A DNA stretch of 64,000 bases from Limnoperna fortunei (GCA_944474755.1 OX104125.1:51013346-51077345); one strand, 5' to 3'. Shown: positions 41,165 through 53,955, counted from the first letter of the stretch. Numbers and translations: made by a program. The notes: generated by a model not told the origin, from the letters alone.

Positions 41165-44090
41165 AACAAGAACAAAGGGGTGGATAACAAGAACAAAGGG
41201 GTGGATAACAAGAACAAAGGGGTGGACTAGCAAGAACAAAGGGGTGGATTACAAGAACAAAAGGGGTGGACTAACAAGAACAAACAGGTGGATAACAAGA
41301 ACAAAGGGGTGGATACCAAGAACAAAGTGGTGGATAACAAGAACAAACAGGTGGATAACAAGAACAAAGGGGTGGACTAACAAGAACAAAGGGGTGAACT
41401 AACAAGAACAAAGGGGTTGATAACAAGAACAAAGGGATGGACTAACAAGAACAAAGGGGTGGATAACAAGAACAAACGGGTGGATAACAAGAACAAAGGG
41501 GTGGACTAACAAGAACAAAGGGGTGAACTAACAAGAACAAAGGGGTTGATAACAAGAACAAAGGGATGGACTAACAAGAACAAACAGGTGGATAACAAGA
41601 ACAAAGGGGTGGACTAACAAGAACAAACAGGTGGATAACAAGAACAAAGGGGTGGACTAGCAAGAACAAAGGGGTGGATAACAAGAACAAAGGGGTGGAT
41701 AACAAGAACAAAGGGTGGGTAACAAGAACAAAAGGGGTGGACTAACTAGAACCAAGGGGTTGATAACAAGAACAAACAGGTGGATAACAAGAACAAAGGG
41801 GTGGATAACAAGAACAAAGGGGTGGATAACAAGAACAAAGGGGTGGACTAACAAGAACAAAGGGGTGGATAACAAGAACAAAGGGGTGGATACCAAGAAC
41901 AAAGGGGTGGATAACAAGAACAAAGGGGTGGATAACAAGAACAAAGGGGTGGATAACAAAAACAAAGGGGTGGATAACAAGAACAAAGGTGTGGATAACA
42001 AGAACAAACAGGTGGATAACAAGAACAAAGGGGTGGATAACAAGAACAAAGGGGTGGATAACAAGAACAAACAGGTGGATAACAAGAACAAAGGGTGAAT
42101 AACAAGAACAAACAGGTGGATAACAAGAACAAACAGGTGGATAACAAGAACAAAGGGGTGGATAACAAGAACAAACAGGTGGACTAACAAGAACAAACAG
42201 GTGGACTAACAAGAACAAAGGGGTGGATAACAAGAACAAAGGGGTGGATAACAAGAACAAAGGGGTGGACTAACTAGAACCAAGGGGTTGATAACAAGAA
42301 CAAACAGGTGGATAACAAGAACAAAGGGGTGGATAACAAGAACAAAGGGGTGGACTAACAAGAACAAAGGGGTGGACTAGCAAGAACAAAGGGGTGGACT
42401 AACAAGAACAAACAGGTGGATAACAAGAACAAAGGGGTGGATAACAAGAACAAAGGGGTGGATAACAAGAACAAACAGGTGGATAACAAGAACAAACAGG
42501 TGGATAACAAGAACAAAGGGTGGATAACAAGAACAAACAGGTGGATAACAAGAACAAACAGGTGGATAACAAGAACAAAGGGGTGGACTAACAAGAACAA
42601 AGGGGTGGATAACAAGAACAAAGGGGTGGACTAACAAGAACAAATAGGTGGATAACAAGAACAAAGGGGTGGATTACAAGAACAAACAGGTGGATAACAA
42701 GAACAAAGGGGTGGACTAACAAGAACAAACAGGTGGATAACAAGAACAAAGGGGTGGATAACAAGAACAAAGGGATGGACTAACAAGAACAAACAGGTGG
42801 ATAACAAGAACAAAGGGGTGGATAACAAGAACAAAGGGATGGACTAACAAGAACAAACAGGTGGACTAACAAGAACAAAGGGGTGGATAACAAGAACAAA
42901 GGGGTGGATAACAAGAACAAAGGGGTGGATAACAAGAACAAAAGGGTGGATAACAAGAACAAAGGGGTGGATAACAAGAACAAAGGGGTGGATAACAAGA
43001 ACAAACAGGTGGATAACAAGAACAAAGGGGTGGACTAACAAGAACAAACAGGTGGATAACAAGAACAAAGGGGTGGACTAACAAGAACAAAGGGGTGGAC
43101 TAACAAGAACAAATAGGTGGATAACAAGAACAAAGGGGTGGATTACAAGAACAAACAGGTGGATAACAAGAACAAAGGGGTGGACTAACAAGAACAAACA
43201 GGTGGATAACAAGAACAAACAGGTGGATAACAAGAACAAAGGGGTGGATAACAAGAACAAATTGATGGACTAACAAGAACAAACAGGTGGACAACAAGAA
43301 CAAAGGGGTGGATAACAAGAACAAAGGGGTGGATAACAAGAACAAAGGGGTGGATAACAAGAACAAAAGGGTGGATAACAAGAACAAAGGGGTGGACTAG
43401 CAAGAACAAAGGGGTGGATTACAAGAACAAACGGGTGGATAACAAGAACAAACGGGTGGATAACAAGAACAAAGGGGTGGACTAACAAGAACAAACGGGT
43501 GGATAACAAGAACAAACAGGTGGATAACAAGAACAAAGGGGTGGACTAACAAGAACAAACAGGTGGATAACAAGAACAAAGGGGTGGACTAACAAGAACA
43601 AACAGGTGGATAACAAGAACAAACAGGTGGATAACAAGAACAAAGGGGTGGATAACAAGAACAAAGGGGTGGATAACAAGAACAAAAGGGTGGATAACAA
43701 GAACAAAGGGGTGGACTAGCAAGAACAAAGGGGTGGATAACAAGAACAAAAGGGTGGATAACAAGAACAAAGGGGTGGATAACAAGAACAAAGGGGTGGA
43801 TAACAAGAACAAAGGGGTGGATAACAAGAACAAACAGGTAGATAACAAGAACAAAGGGGTGGACTAACAAGAACAAAGGGGTGGATAACAAGAACAAAGG
43901 GGTGGATAACAAGAACAAAAGGGTGGATAACAAGAACAAAGGGGTGGACTAGCAAGAACAAAGGGGTGGATAACAAGAACAAAGGGGTGGACTAACAAGA
44001 ACAAAGGGGTGGATAACAAGAACAAAGGGGTGGATAACAAGAACAAAGGGGTGGACTAGCAAGAACAAAGGGGTGGATTACAAGAACAAA
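41165..44090. repeat. 21-bp satellite, right block
   Basis: About 138 copies of the same unit and orientation as the left block. The AAACAGGTGG variant is abundant here, and GGACTAAC, GGACTAGC and GGATTAC 22-bp variants mark longer duplicated blocks (for example the AAATAGGTGG pattern at 42641 and again at 43112, and CCAAGGGGTTGAT at 41752 and 42281). It ends 114 bp from the HEPN exon. Confidence 0.93.
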
Positions 44091-44203
44091 ATGTTGACCA
44101 CAAAGTTTTTGGCACGAAAAGAGAATGTTACTTTTAATCTAAGTTCAGTGCAAACATATACATGTACATGTAATGATGTTGACCAACATACACAATAGCA
44201 TAC

Positions 44204-44907
44204 CTGCATCATTTCAACATTTTCCATCAACTTTGTTTGATACATTCTGAGGATTGTTTCATCTAAAGGACGTACTGCAGCATCACTCAACTTTTGTTTA
44301 AATTCAGATTCTCTCCCCTGTGCCTTTGCTAGTACCATAATAGACTTTTCTATCTGTGCCTTGATTATCTGGTAATCATGACCTGAAATCTTTCCATTAG
44401 TAGCATGTCCATAGGACTCGTTCCTGAACTTTATCAACTCATCAACAGCTAGGCGTTCTGGCGATCTGTCAGGAATGACAGTTGTAAAATTCAACAAGAG
44501 ACATCTTGTTAGTGTCAGGTCCAACTGGTCATAATTTATATTGGGGTTGGCAGGACAACAACAGTGCTTTGTCTGACTGTTTGGGTTATGTCCTGGTAAC
44601 TTGGCTGATGTATCTAGCAGGATGTCCAGTTGAGCAGGATTGAGGATTCTATTAATATGTCGGAAGACTGGTGCCCTGCTTCCTGGTGGACACATACAAC
44701 ATGGCTTGTTGTTATAGCATAAATGATATATCTCATGTTGTTTTGCTTGTACAAGTTGTAACAGGGTGTGTCCTTGTTTTGTCAAATCATGGTGCAGTAA
44801 CCCTGTAAAGGCTTCGTTAGTGTGATCCACTATCAAAGTAGAGTTGCGATAAAAATTCTCCCTTTCTCTACACATATGTGTCATACTGCTGCAGGCTTTT
44901 GCATACA
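44204..44907 (-). CDS. DZIP3-type HEPN domain exon
   Basis: A 704-nt exon: acceptor TATGTTTCAG (just above 44907), donor ATGCAG/GTATGC. It enters in phase 1 and leaves in phase 0, 234 whole codons. It encodes LLHHDLTKQGHTLLQLVQA, a Cys-rich stretch (CCMCPPGSR), LNPAQLDILLDTSA, CCCPANPN, LDLTLTRCLLLNFTTVI, then ELIKFRNESYGHATNGKIS and a helical end. RNESYGH (44405-44425) fits the HEPN signature R-N/D/H-x4-H that forms the nuclease active site in many HEPN proteins. The layout matches the HEPN domain named after DZIP3, expanded in bivalves and often fused to signalling modules. Since it starts at an acceptor, upstream exons must exist; none was found. It could be the N-terminal part of the Ig-ROCO gene or a separate gene. 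Confidence 0.78.
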
Positions 44908-45350
44908 CTGAAACATAATAACATTACAATTATACTGAAACATTGACTTTCTTATAATAGGAATCAAACTCAAATGTTATTAATATATATACATACTAGT
45001 AGAGATTCTTATTAAAATCTTCAATCAATATCTATTATTAAAATGCTGTGATTTAAAAATAAATTTATTACCTATAACACAAAGACTTTATAACTGTATT
45101 TTTCTTACATTTTAATTGTTCAGGCACATTATTTACAACTTATGTGAAGACTGCATGACTATTATAAGTGCTACTAGTACTACAGTACAGGTTAACTATC
45201 ACAGATTCAGTCCTTGACATGGGCGAGTTTTAATGTCCAACACTGAAGTACCTAATGCCCTTGGTCAGAGAGATATTCAGACCTCAATTTTAAACTAAAC
45301 AGTTGCCAGAGCAACCCAACATGTTTACTGGCAACTAAAAATCAATAACC
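44908..45350 (-). other. Intron or flank upstream of HEPN exon
   Basis: AT-rich, no exon-like frame. Ends where a decayed AGAGGCTC element begins. Confidence 0.55.
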
Positions 45351-46460
45351 AGAGGCTCACAGGAGCCTGTAACCACTCACCTGGAACACAAATGACCTAA
45401 AATATTCATGTATATTTAAATTTTTTGCAATTCAGTTTCAGTTTCAGTCTATCTGTTATTGTACAGCAGTCCTTAATGGAACTAGAGGCTCCCAGTAGCC
45501 TGCAATCACTAACCTATAACACAAATGACTTCAACTATATTTTTGGCAATTAAGTTTCAGTCTAGTTGTTTTAGTTTTTAAGTTATTGGGCAAAAACTAA
45601 ACATTTCTTCAAAATTTTGATAAAGTACAATAACTCCTATAAGCTACCATCAGACAATTTCTGAAAATTAAAATGATTTGCAGGTCTTCTTGTTTTAGGT
45701 AAATTTATTAATTTTTAGTTTTACTCTAGGTGTTAAAGACTTTAATTTATAAAATAAAAACTTTTTATTTTGTCCTAATGGTTATTAAAGGGCAATAACT
45801 CCTGAGAGTCATCTGAACAATTTTAGACTAAGCAATGACTTGGCATTGCTAATCATTTTTGTAATGGGTTTCACTTTACCTGTTATGGTATTTAAGTTAA
45901 AGGTCAAATCTACAAATTTCACCAAAAACTTTAAGGGCAATAACTCCTATAAGGAGTAATCTGAAAATTTCAGACACAACATTGATTTGTTGGCCTTGTC
46001 CTTCTGATAATTTTTAAAATTTACATTATTAGGTTTTAATTTCTAAGGCAAAAATTGGTAATATTGTTTTTAATTATCATTAAAGGGCAATAACTACTAT
46101 AAGGATTCATCTGATAATTTCAGACCATCTCAGTGAATTGTAGAAAATGTATGCAATTTACAGTTCACTTTAGCTGTTTAAGACTAAAGGTTACAGGACA
46201 AAAATAGACAATTTCATAAATAATCGTAAGTTAACGACAATAACTCATACATGTATAAGGAGTCATCTGACAATTTTAGACCAATTATTTTCAGTTCACT
46301 CTAAATGTTACAGTTTTTATGTTAACGGAGAAAAATGGAAAATTTAATCAAAAATGATTATTAAAGGGCAATAACTCATATAAAGAGTGATCCAACAATT
46401 TTGAACCAAGAATGTGTTTATTGTAGGCATTGTCTTTCTGATTATTTAAGCAATTTACAA
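45351..46460. mobile_element. Two decayed AGAGGCTC element copies
   Basis: Left ends at 45351 (AGAGGCTCACAGGAGCCTGT) and 45483 (AGAGGCTCCCAGTAGCCTG). A core with repeated AAGGGCAATAACTCCTATAA and TCATCTGACAATTT follows at about 160-170 bp spacing. The 3' hairpin end is not found; copies are older than those at 19-21 kb. Confidence 0.7.
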
Positions 46461-46974
46461 ATTAGAAAGCAAAGTTATTCAAAAAGTGCACAGAAACAGA
46501 AAATTTAATTAACTTAAGAAATAACCTACACTTTTACTGCAAACTGTAAAGGGGTGTTGCACTGATGAAGAGAATGTTTAGTATTTAACAAAAATTGACA
46601 AAATTCATTTGTTTGGAATTTTACATTCCTCTTTCTCTAAACAGTTGAATTTTTGATTCAAAAAGGTAAAATTTTGAACTTGCAAAATATATTTGCCATA
46701 CAAAGCCTAGGAATTTGTATCATGTACCCCAGAGCTTCTGGCCCCAGACCTCCGACTGTGTAAGTAACGTGCATAAGTTTTTGTGTGTTGGGCAGGAGCT
46801 GTTTTGTGTGTAAGGCAAGTAAAAATAAGGAAGGGCAACTAAATATTGGAATTGACTCAGGCAAGTTAGCTGACTGTACTTATTTTCTACCCCTGGCTTT
46901 CTGACACAATTTGAGCTGATACCCTTAGCTTTGTACCATATTTAAGATTGTAGTTAAGTACATGTATGAAATGT
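46461..46974. other. Non-coding spacer
   Basis: No coding frame or repeat recognised. Confidence 0.45.
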
Positions 46975-47495
46975 GGGTATGTAGCGAACATGGCTTAATT
47001 GACAACGATTGTCAGTTTTCCTACCACAGGTCAGGGGCAGGGAAGAAATTGTTTGGAAGAAATATTATATCCAGGTAAGACAAGTCTCTCTTTAATGGGC
47101 AAACATGTTTCAATGAATGAATGCAGTTCAATCATACTCCAAAAGACTTATAAACTCAGCTTCTAATGATATAAAATAGCATGGGATAAACATTCTACAT
47201 GTACAAGCCATATTATATCTTTTTATGAAAAGACATTTAATGGGTTGGTCATCAAAGAAAACGGTCGTATGCAAGCACTTAGCTGGACTCATCTGCGATA
47301 TGTGGGACTCCTGAAAATTTTTTGAAACTCACCACTTTCAAAAGTGATGAGTCCAGGACTCACCATAAAAAAATCCTACAAGTATCACTGCAGGGGTATT
47401 CTATGGGTACTCCAGCTTCCTCGCCCAATAAAAATTGACATGATATAGCTGAAACCTTGCTTAAAGTGGCGTTAAGCACCACACAAACAAATAAT
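46975..47495 (+). mobile_element. SINE split by about 340 bp
   Basis: The middle part (CTTAATTGACAACGATTGTC, TTTTCCTACCACAGGTCAGG) is at 46994-47036 and the 3' part (GGGTACTCCAGCTTCCTCG, AAGTGGCGTTAAGCACCAC) at 47394-47487. The intervening sequence is unrelated and has no obvious ends. Confidence 0.6.
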
Positions 47496-49132
47496 TTTAC
47501 ACAACTGTCAAAATACTTCAGTGCTGACAAGAACTAGATATTAAATGATTTGCCCACTTACCAGTAATAAACAACACCATACTAGTACTTTGTTGTACTC
47601 AGAATGACTCAAACTTAAGTTGTTATACAACATTCACAAGAACGGTAAAGAGTTAAAAAAAAATACAGTGATAAAACAATATGTGCAATTACTGAACCGT
47701 TTTTTTTTATTCCACGTAATGGTGAATATCAAGGTCAGCAGAGAAAAAAATAATAAAATTCAATTGAACAACTTTTATTTTTATTCATATTTTGGCCAAA
47801 TTGAAGTTGGGCATGCCTGTTAAACAGAAAATAAAAAAACTCTATCATGTCTATCTATAGACTAAAATGGAATAAACGGTCCAAATTGACCTACACATTG
47901 GTTCGAGTTGTCCTATAATTTATGGTCTGAGAAATCTTTATTGTGTTTGTTAATTGATGTTTATTCTATTAACTGTACAGCAGTTGACAAGAGTGAAGTT
48001 TGTTGTTTATGTGAAATTTTCAATATATCAGAAAAGGAAAAAAACAAAAAAAGCTTCAACATACTAGTATTTATTTAAAATAAGGAATGGTGATATCAGA
48101 GTATGGTATCGTGTCGTCACCATCTGAAAGACGTGTACATTTGAAATCACAGAAGCTTCTTATCCAATTAAGTTTCACTGAATTCACTTCTTTTTGAAAA
48201 CACACAAGCTCAAATTCTTTCAGATCTTAAAATTATTTAATTATTATTAATTAAACAACATGATTACACAGATCACATTAACTGAAGCCACAATTATTAA
48301 TGATAAATGTAAATGTTTTCTTAATTCTTAAGTTGTAATGTTGTTAATTGTTTTGCTTTTCTCATGGTATATTATTATTAACATTCAATGTTTGTATAAT
48401 TAAATATAATTTATATTTGAGTACAACAATTGCAATTTACTAGAAAAAATTATAAAGTTATATTGTTAAATATGCTAAATAAGACTATTGTATTTTAATA
48501 TTTTAATCCCTGAGTATTCAAAGCAGTTCCATTAATAAAATTAATTCATGTTTATTTTCAACATTTTTTATCAGATATTGATATTTTATGTTTTTGGTGA
48601 AATTCGAGGTTTCATCTTTAAACGCATTGTCCCGTGTGCAAATTCCGCAAGAAAATCGTGCGGAATGTTTAAGTTAAGTTTGATATGAAAAAAGTTTGTA
48701 CAACTATGCAAACTGTGCTAAACTTAAAGAAAAATATCTAATGTTTCTAAAAATTGTCTTACCTTAGTATATCAGGGATTTTTCAAGTCCTGTTTAAAGC
48801 TTTATTTGAGGTGTCCCTTAACTCCCAATCTATCTTATGGCTTCGTTTTTGACAAAACGAATTTTCCATGTGTTACAATTGCGACAAATTGTATTCGTTC
48901 CGCCATTAAATATAACTTGATTCCGTAATGTTGATTAACAGTTAAATTTAAAATGTGAGCTCGCAGAAAAATTTCGTCTCGATATTTCTAACATGGATTA
49001 CTTAACTGAGCATAGTTTAATTCATTGAAAACAGGTATAGTCTTTGTGTTTATGTAAGTTTCATGATATTTCACATGTTAAAATATGCAGAATTTCTGAA
49101 CAAAATTAACTCCGAGAAAAATCAACTGACAG

Positions 49133-49216
49133 ATAAAACCTCACATTTCAATAATAATAAAAAATGTAAAAGTCAGATGAAAATGATAAATATAATCGTG
49201 AAATGTGAGGTTTTAT
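49133..49216. repeat. Hairpin-forming inverted repeat
   Basis: ATAAAACCTCACATTTCA (49133-49150) and its exact complement TGAAATGTGAGGTTTTAT (49199-49216), loop 48 nt. Function unknown; a small foldback relic is the simplest reading. Confidence 0.55.
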
Positions 49217-49572
49217 GTTATAGTAGCGACGGAAATGTAAGGAAAAGATAACTCCAGATTTTGCTTATTTTATGATTCCAATTGTGTTTGGGTACCTTCT
49301 GATTACGGCCTTACTTTTTACAGATAAACCCAGAAAAGTTTGAATCATTCTTAATATTAATATCAATAGTTTAAAGAAAAAGAGGCTGTAAAAGGGAAAA
49401 AGAAAACATACTAAAAATTTCACTAATATTGAAATTATGCTAAATCTTGTTATACATATTGTTATACATATTGTGTATTTTTGACACTTAAAATTTCATA
49501 ATTTTAGAATAAAATAAACTTAATTTAATCAAAGATTATAGCCGTTTTGATTGCAAAATATTTTTTTGAAAT

Positions 49573-49815
49573 CTGATAGGTTTTTCAATATCATGCTTAT
49601 CTCCCCTTATTATGCTCTTCAACAAATTGTTTTGATGCAGAAACTGGTGATACATAATCTTTGAGAAAACTTCAAAAAGCAATTTTATAGAAGTAAGCGC
49701 TTACTTTTGTTACAAATTCTTGAAAGCCAGACAGAATGACTGTAATCAGGTTAAACTTGATAGGTTTTTTCAATATAACGCTTATCTCCCCTTATTACGA
49801 TCTTCAAAAGATTTT
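49573..49815. repeat. Two-copy direct repeat, 184-bp spacing
   Basis: TGATAGGTTTTTCAATATCA, then GCTTATCTCCCCTTATTA at about 49573, recurs with few changes near 49757. The copy length resembles the core period of the inverted-end elements, of which this may be a remnant. Confidence 0.55.
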
Positions 49816-50237
49816 GTAAAATATAATATTGGATCGGGCACTGATCTGGACTAGTGTTATAGCTGAAATTTCTTTTCTATTTTAATCAGAGCAATGAGAC
49901 TATTATTGGATGGAATTAAAAGATATTTAAAAGTGTTTGAAATGCAATATTTGACTCAACATGTGCACGATAAGGCTGAAATGACATTTTTCGAAACAGA
50001 ATAATGAGAATCATTTTTATAGAAAACGACTCCAATTGGATATTTCGTAAAATGACTGTTATTTTTTTATTTCTTAAGATAAATTAAAAATTTAAACTGT
50101 TTCTATCTTGTTTTATTAATGGATTCCACATTCCATAGTTTTTTCACTTAAAGAGTGGTTTTAAAAAATTCATGTTCCATCCCTAGTTATAGAACTATAT
50201 TCAAAGGAATATATGCGGTCCAAGGTGTCCTATTTTC

Positions 50238-51409
50238 TACTACAGAGGGAGCATAGTGTTTTTTATAAAAAACACTAACCCACCATGGAAGTTAATCCTT
50301 TCCTCTTTCACCCACCATGGTATATCCACGCCTACTATCGTGGTTAAGAATTTTCTCAGGTAATATTACCACGGTGGATGCATATGAGGGAGTCTACCAT
50401 GGCATGTCGCCACAGGGGTCCGGCCACGATATCTCCGCGGTGGTCAATAACAACATAAACGTTGTCATTTAATTGATTGCGGGTTTAAACATCGTTACCC
50501 GAAGGAAAAGAGAACATTTTTAAACAGTGCTTAAGAATAATTTGCACATGCATTTTATTTGTTGATGATCAATTATGATTTAATGTGCCGGTAGACTTGA
50601 AGATCGAATATTTGTTCAACCGGATGCATGTGTTATGCATTAAATATTACCCTGAACAAGTTCGGTAAATTATCCGGATTTGAATTGTCACATTACGTTT
50701 TTAGTGTATTACAACATCTAACGAATTGTCCTGAAGAAGTTGTAATGCGAACTATCTTTAATCAATTATAAATCCTTTTCAACAGAAAACAGGCAGTTGA
50801 GCAGCGATCTTTTTCTTTATTTGGTATTTAAAACCAGAGTTGTTTTTACAAACGCGGACAAAAATTTACATCACATATCGTTATATAAAACTCGTTAACA
50901 GTTTGGGATACAACAAATTAATTACTAAAATGAAGCCAATATGCAGCAAGGATAATAAATATGTGAAAAGTTTAAAAACGAGAATCGCCACATAAAATAT
51001 AGTTTAACTACGATATGGTAAAGGCGCCTGTTTCACAAGGTTGAATGAAGTCTTACGTACACACAATTCTAAATACACATTTACCTTGGACAGTGGCGTT
51101 TTAAACTATAACAATTAATATAACAGGTTTATATAAAAAAAGTAGTGATGTGCTTCTGAGCTTGATATACCCTACGCAAAACTGACAATTTTTCAAATCG
51201 ACGCAGACGTGTTATTTGTATAAAGTTCCGTTAAAATAAAGAAATTGAAAATCCACCGTGGTCAACACGGTGGGTCACGATATGTAGTGGACAAATCACG
51301 ATGTACCGCAGAATACCACCGTGGCGTATGGTGGTGAATTTCTGAATGAAAAAAAACCACGACCACGGTATATAGTGGGCAATATAAAAAACACGTCACG
51401 TCTGTAGTA
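50238..51409. mobile_element. 1.17-kb element with clustered CCACNNTGG motifs
   Basis: The outer ends share TACTACAGA and GTGTTTTTTATA in inverted orientation. About 180 bp inside each end is packed with CCACCATGG, CCACGGTGG, ACCACCGTGG, TATCGTGG and CCACGATA in both orientations. The middle (about 50460-51250) is AT-rich and non-coding. Subterminal palindrome clusters with degenerate TIRs suggest a non-autonomous DNA transposon. No clear target duplication. Confidence 0.6.
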
Positions 51410-51431
51410 ATCTGTTCAGAAATTTGAAGTA

Positions 51432-51544
51432 TTCCTTAATTGGTGTAAAGTTTAATCTGCTCATAGTGAGACTTGAACCTGCAACCACAGTGTGATCAAT
51501 AATAGATGACTAACTACCTTAACCACTCGGCCACAGAGACCCCT
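51432..51544 (-). mobile_element. SINE head fragment
   Basis: GTGAGACTTGAACCTGCAAC (B-box complement) and AACCACTCGGCCACAGAGAC (A-box complement). The 3' half is missing. Confidence 0.75.
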
Positions 51545-53955
51545 AACATACTAGTAACATTTGATAGGGAGGTGTCTGGATAAATCGGTCCATAACAAAA
51601 TTGGCCCAATATAATAGTATAAAATGAGCAAAAAAACCCTTGATATTGAATATATTGACTTAAAACAAACTGCATTGTATTTCAATAATACACCTTTATT
51701 GAAGCCTACTTAAATATTTAGGATTTAGGCATATCAGCAATACTCCTTACCATCCCTACATTTGATTTTAACAAGGGAGATAATTATGTAAAAAAATTCT
51801 ATAAGGTATTTTCAATTAGATGCAAAATTAACTCTGAAAACTATTATCTCTCATCACTTTAAGGTATACTAAATACTATAAATGTGTATCAAAGTTCAAA
51901 CATGTTATAAACTTGAGTGTTTTGCGGTACGGCCTCGGTAAATTTATGGCGGAATGCAACAGCCTGAACAAGTGTGGGATTCATAGGTTTCGTTTACAAA
52001 CTTTTGATACAAATCATGTGATAGTAACTACAATATAAATCTACCTACCTTAATGTATCATTATCTGTAGTTTCATACAGTGTCGTTCGTGATATGACAA
52101 CTTACAACAAAATAAAACCCACTACTTTCGTTTTTAGAAATTTTCTACCTTGCAAATTTTGGTCACGTGATCAAGCGTGCAAGGGAAGTAAATCAATAAT
52201 AACACAGATAATTTCCTAAAACTATGCAGTGAATTCCGACCCCATTATCTTTTTTGAATATAAGTCTTGAGTTGAGACCATGACAACTGAGGAAATCAAA
52301 AGTTTTGATTGGAAGAAATTGAGAATAGAATTTTCAGCAAAGAATGTGTTTATGGCACATTGGACAGAACATTTAAGAGGATATCCAGAGAAACTATTTT
52401 GTTTGTTCTTAGCTTGAAAATAATATTGTAAAATATAAAAGCAATATAGTACTAGAAACATTGAAGAGTTAATAATGGAATATCACAGTTTCCCAAAACA
52501 TTGACAGTAGAAAATTATCTGTAGAAAGTAGCTGGAAATACATCTATCTCGGTCTCTCCTACTTTGCGTTTACTTAATTAACTTAAAGGCAAAGTAAAGT
52601 TTTATTTAAAGTTCGCATATTTATTTATACAGAAAAACAATACAAACTTTAATTGGGAACAATATTTAGCTCTATTCGGGACGAAAACGTAATAGAGATT
52701 GAAGAGAACGATAACGACACAGACGTACGTGCTTGTTGATATGCAATTCCGGCATAGAGGATGAGCTACATCTTGTTTTGTCATGCCATATATTAAGGAA
52801 GGACTTGATGATGTTTTCACTGAATATCATAAATTTTACCATTTTTCTCAAGCATAAGTTAAAACATGTAATGGCAGCCACATGACAAGAAAACAAGACA
52901 ACATATATACAATTTACAGTATGCGAAGCAACAACAAAGACTGTTTAATTTGTTTAAATTAGAAAAGCTTTGGGGGTCCTGGACTCCCCCCCCCCCTTTT
53001 CCCATCTAGACAGGCTTTAGACATCTAACTGTATATTATCATGCTGAGACAGAGAATATACATGTACATGTGACGTCATGAGAATCTTGTCAGCTATGCC
53101 CTGGCTAGAGCAATGCGCCAATTATCCAAGACAATATGCACATGAGGACAATATTGCCAGCTATTAATATGCCAGAAAAAGATGTAAAGGAATGCGGCGT
53201 CAGCGGGTATTTTTGTCTGGCATGCCATCGCTAGACAAAAGACGCCAAGTAAGAGAATGTAAGTCTAAATGGGACTCCAGGATCTTGTCAGGTTTGTCTG
53301 GCTACCAAAAGATACAGAGTAAATAAACGTACATAACTGCATGTGTTATGTCCTTTTTTATTAGTTGTCACGCTTCGCCAGAAGTACAGGCGACCAATCA
53401 AAATAGGACATTAAATATTCATGACAACGAGAAAATATCTACTGACCCCTATACTGGACCAATCAACGTACTGAATTGATACCTATAATAGACCTATCCC
53501 TATTCTGGACTAATCACTATACTGAACTAATCCCTATACTTGACTGATCCAATTTAGGTTACACCTAGTCATGTTAGTACGTTCAACAAAACATATTAGA
53601 CGCAGACTGGAAACAATACATATTACATCAAACATAGAAGTTTTGAGACATCTAGACAAGGTATTATTAAATTACCGATAACGACTCCTATCGTACTTGT
53701 TACTAAACGAGCAAAAAAGACACACAAAAAATATAGGAAAACAGGCTGAAGAATTAAATTGTGACTTGCGATAACCAAATGAGAAGACTTTGATTTCTAA
53801 ATTCACTTACGATAATGTCAGCTTCGACGTGCTTGCCTATTTAATTGGTTCAGGAAATATATTCCGAATTTCAATTCGAAAATATCTCTAATAGACAAAT
53901 TATATAAGAAATAACACATTTTACTATAGAAGTGAGCTCTTTTTTATTTAGTATT
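51545..53955. other. Non-coding region
   Basis: No convincing exon on either strand. It has a C-run at 52986-52998 and a loose repeat of short motifs such as CCCTATACT and CTGGACTAATC around 53450-53545. Confidence 0.5.

Larger units (their letters stand above)
47496..50237. other. AT-rich non-coding region
   Basis: Frames are short and biased to Lys/Asn/Ile. It includes an 18-bp inverted repeat (49133-49216) and a two-copy direct repeat (49573-49815). No gene, promoter or RNA gene could be supported. Upstream exons of the HEPN gene could hide here. Confidence 0.5.

Noticed and set aside
22809..44090. CRISPR-like array
   Set aside because: Units are contiguous with no unique spacers, and the genome is eukaryotic.
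50238..51409. A second CACTA element
   Set aside because: The ends read TACTACAGA rather than CACTA and no 3-bp duplication could be matched, so only a generic DNA-transposon call is justified.
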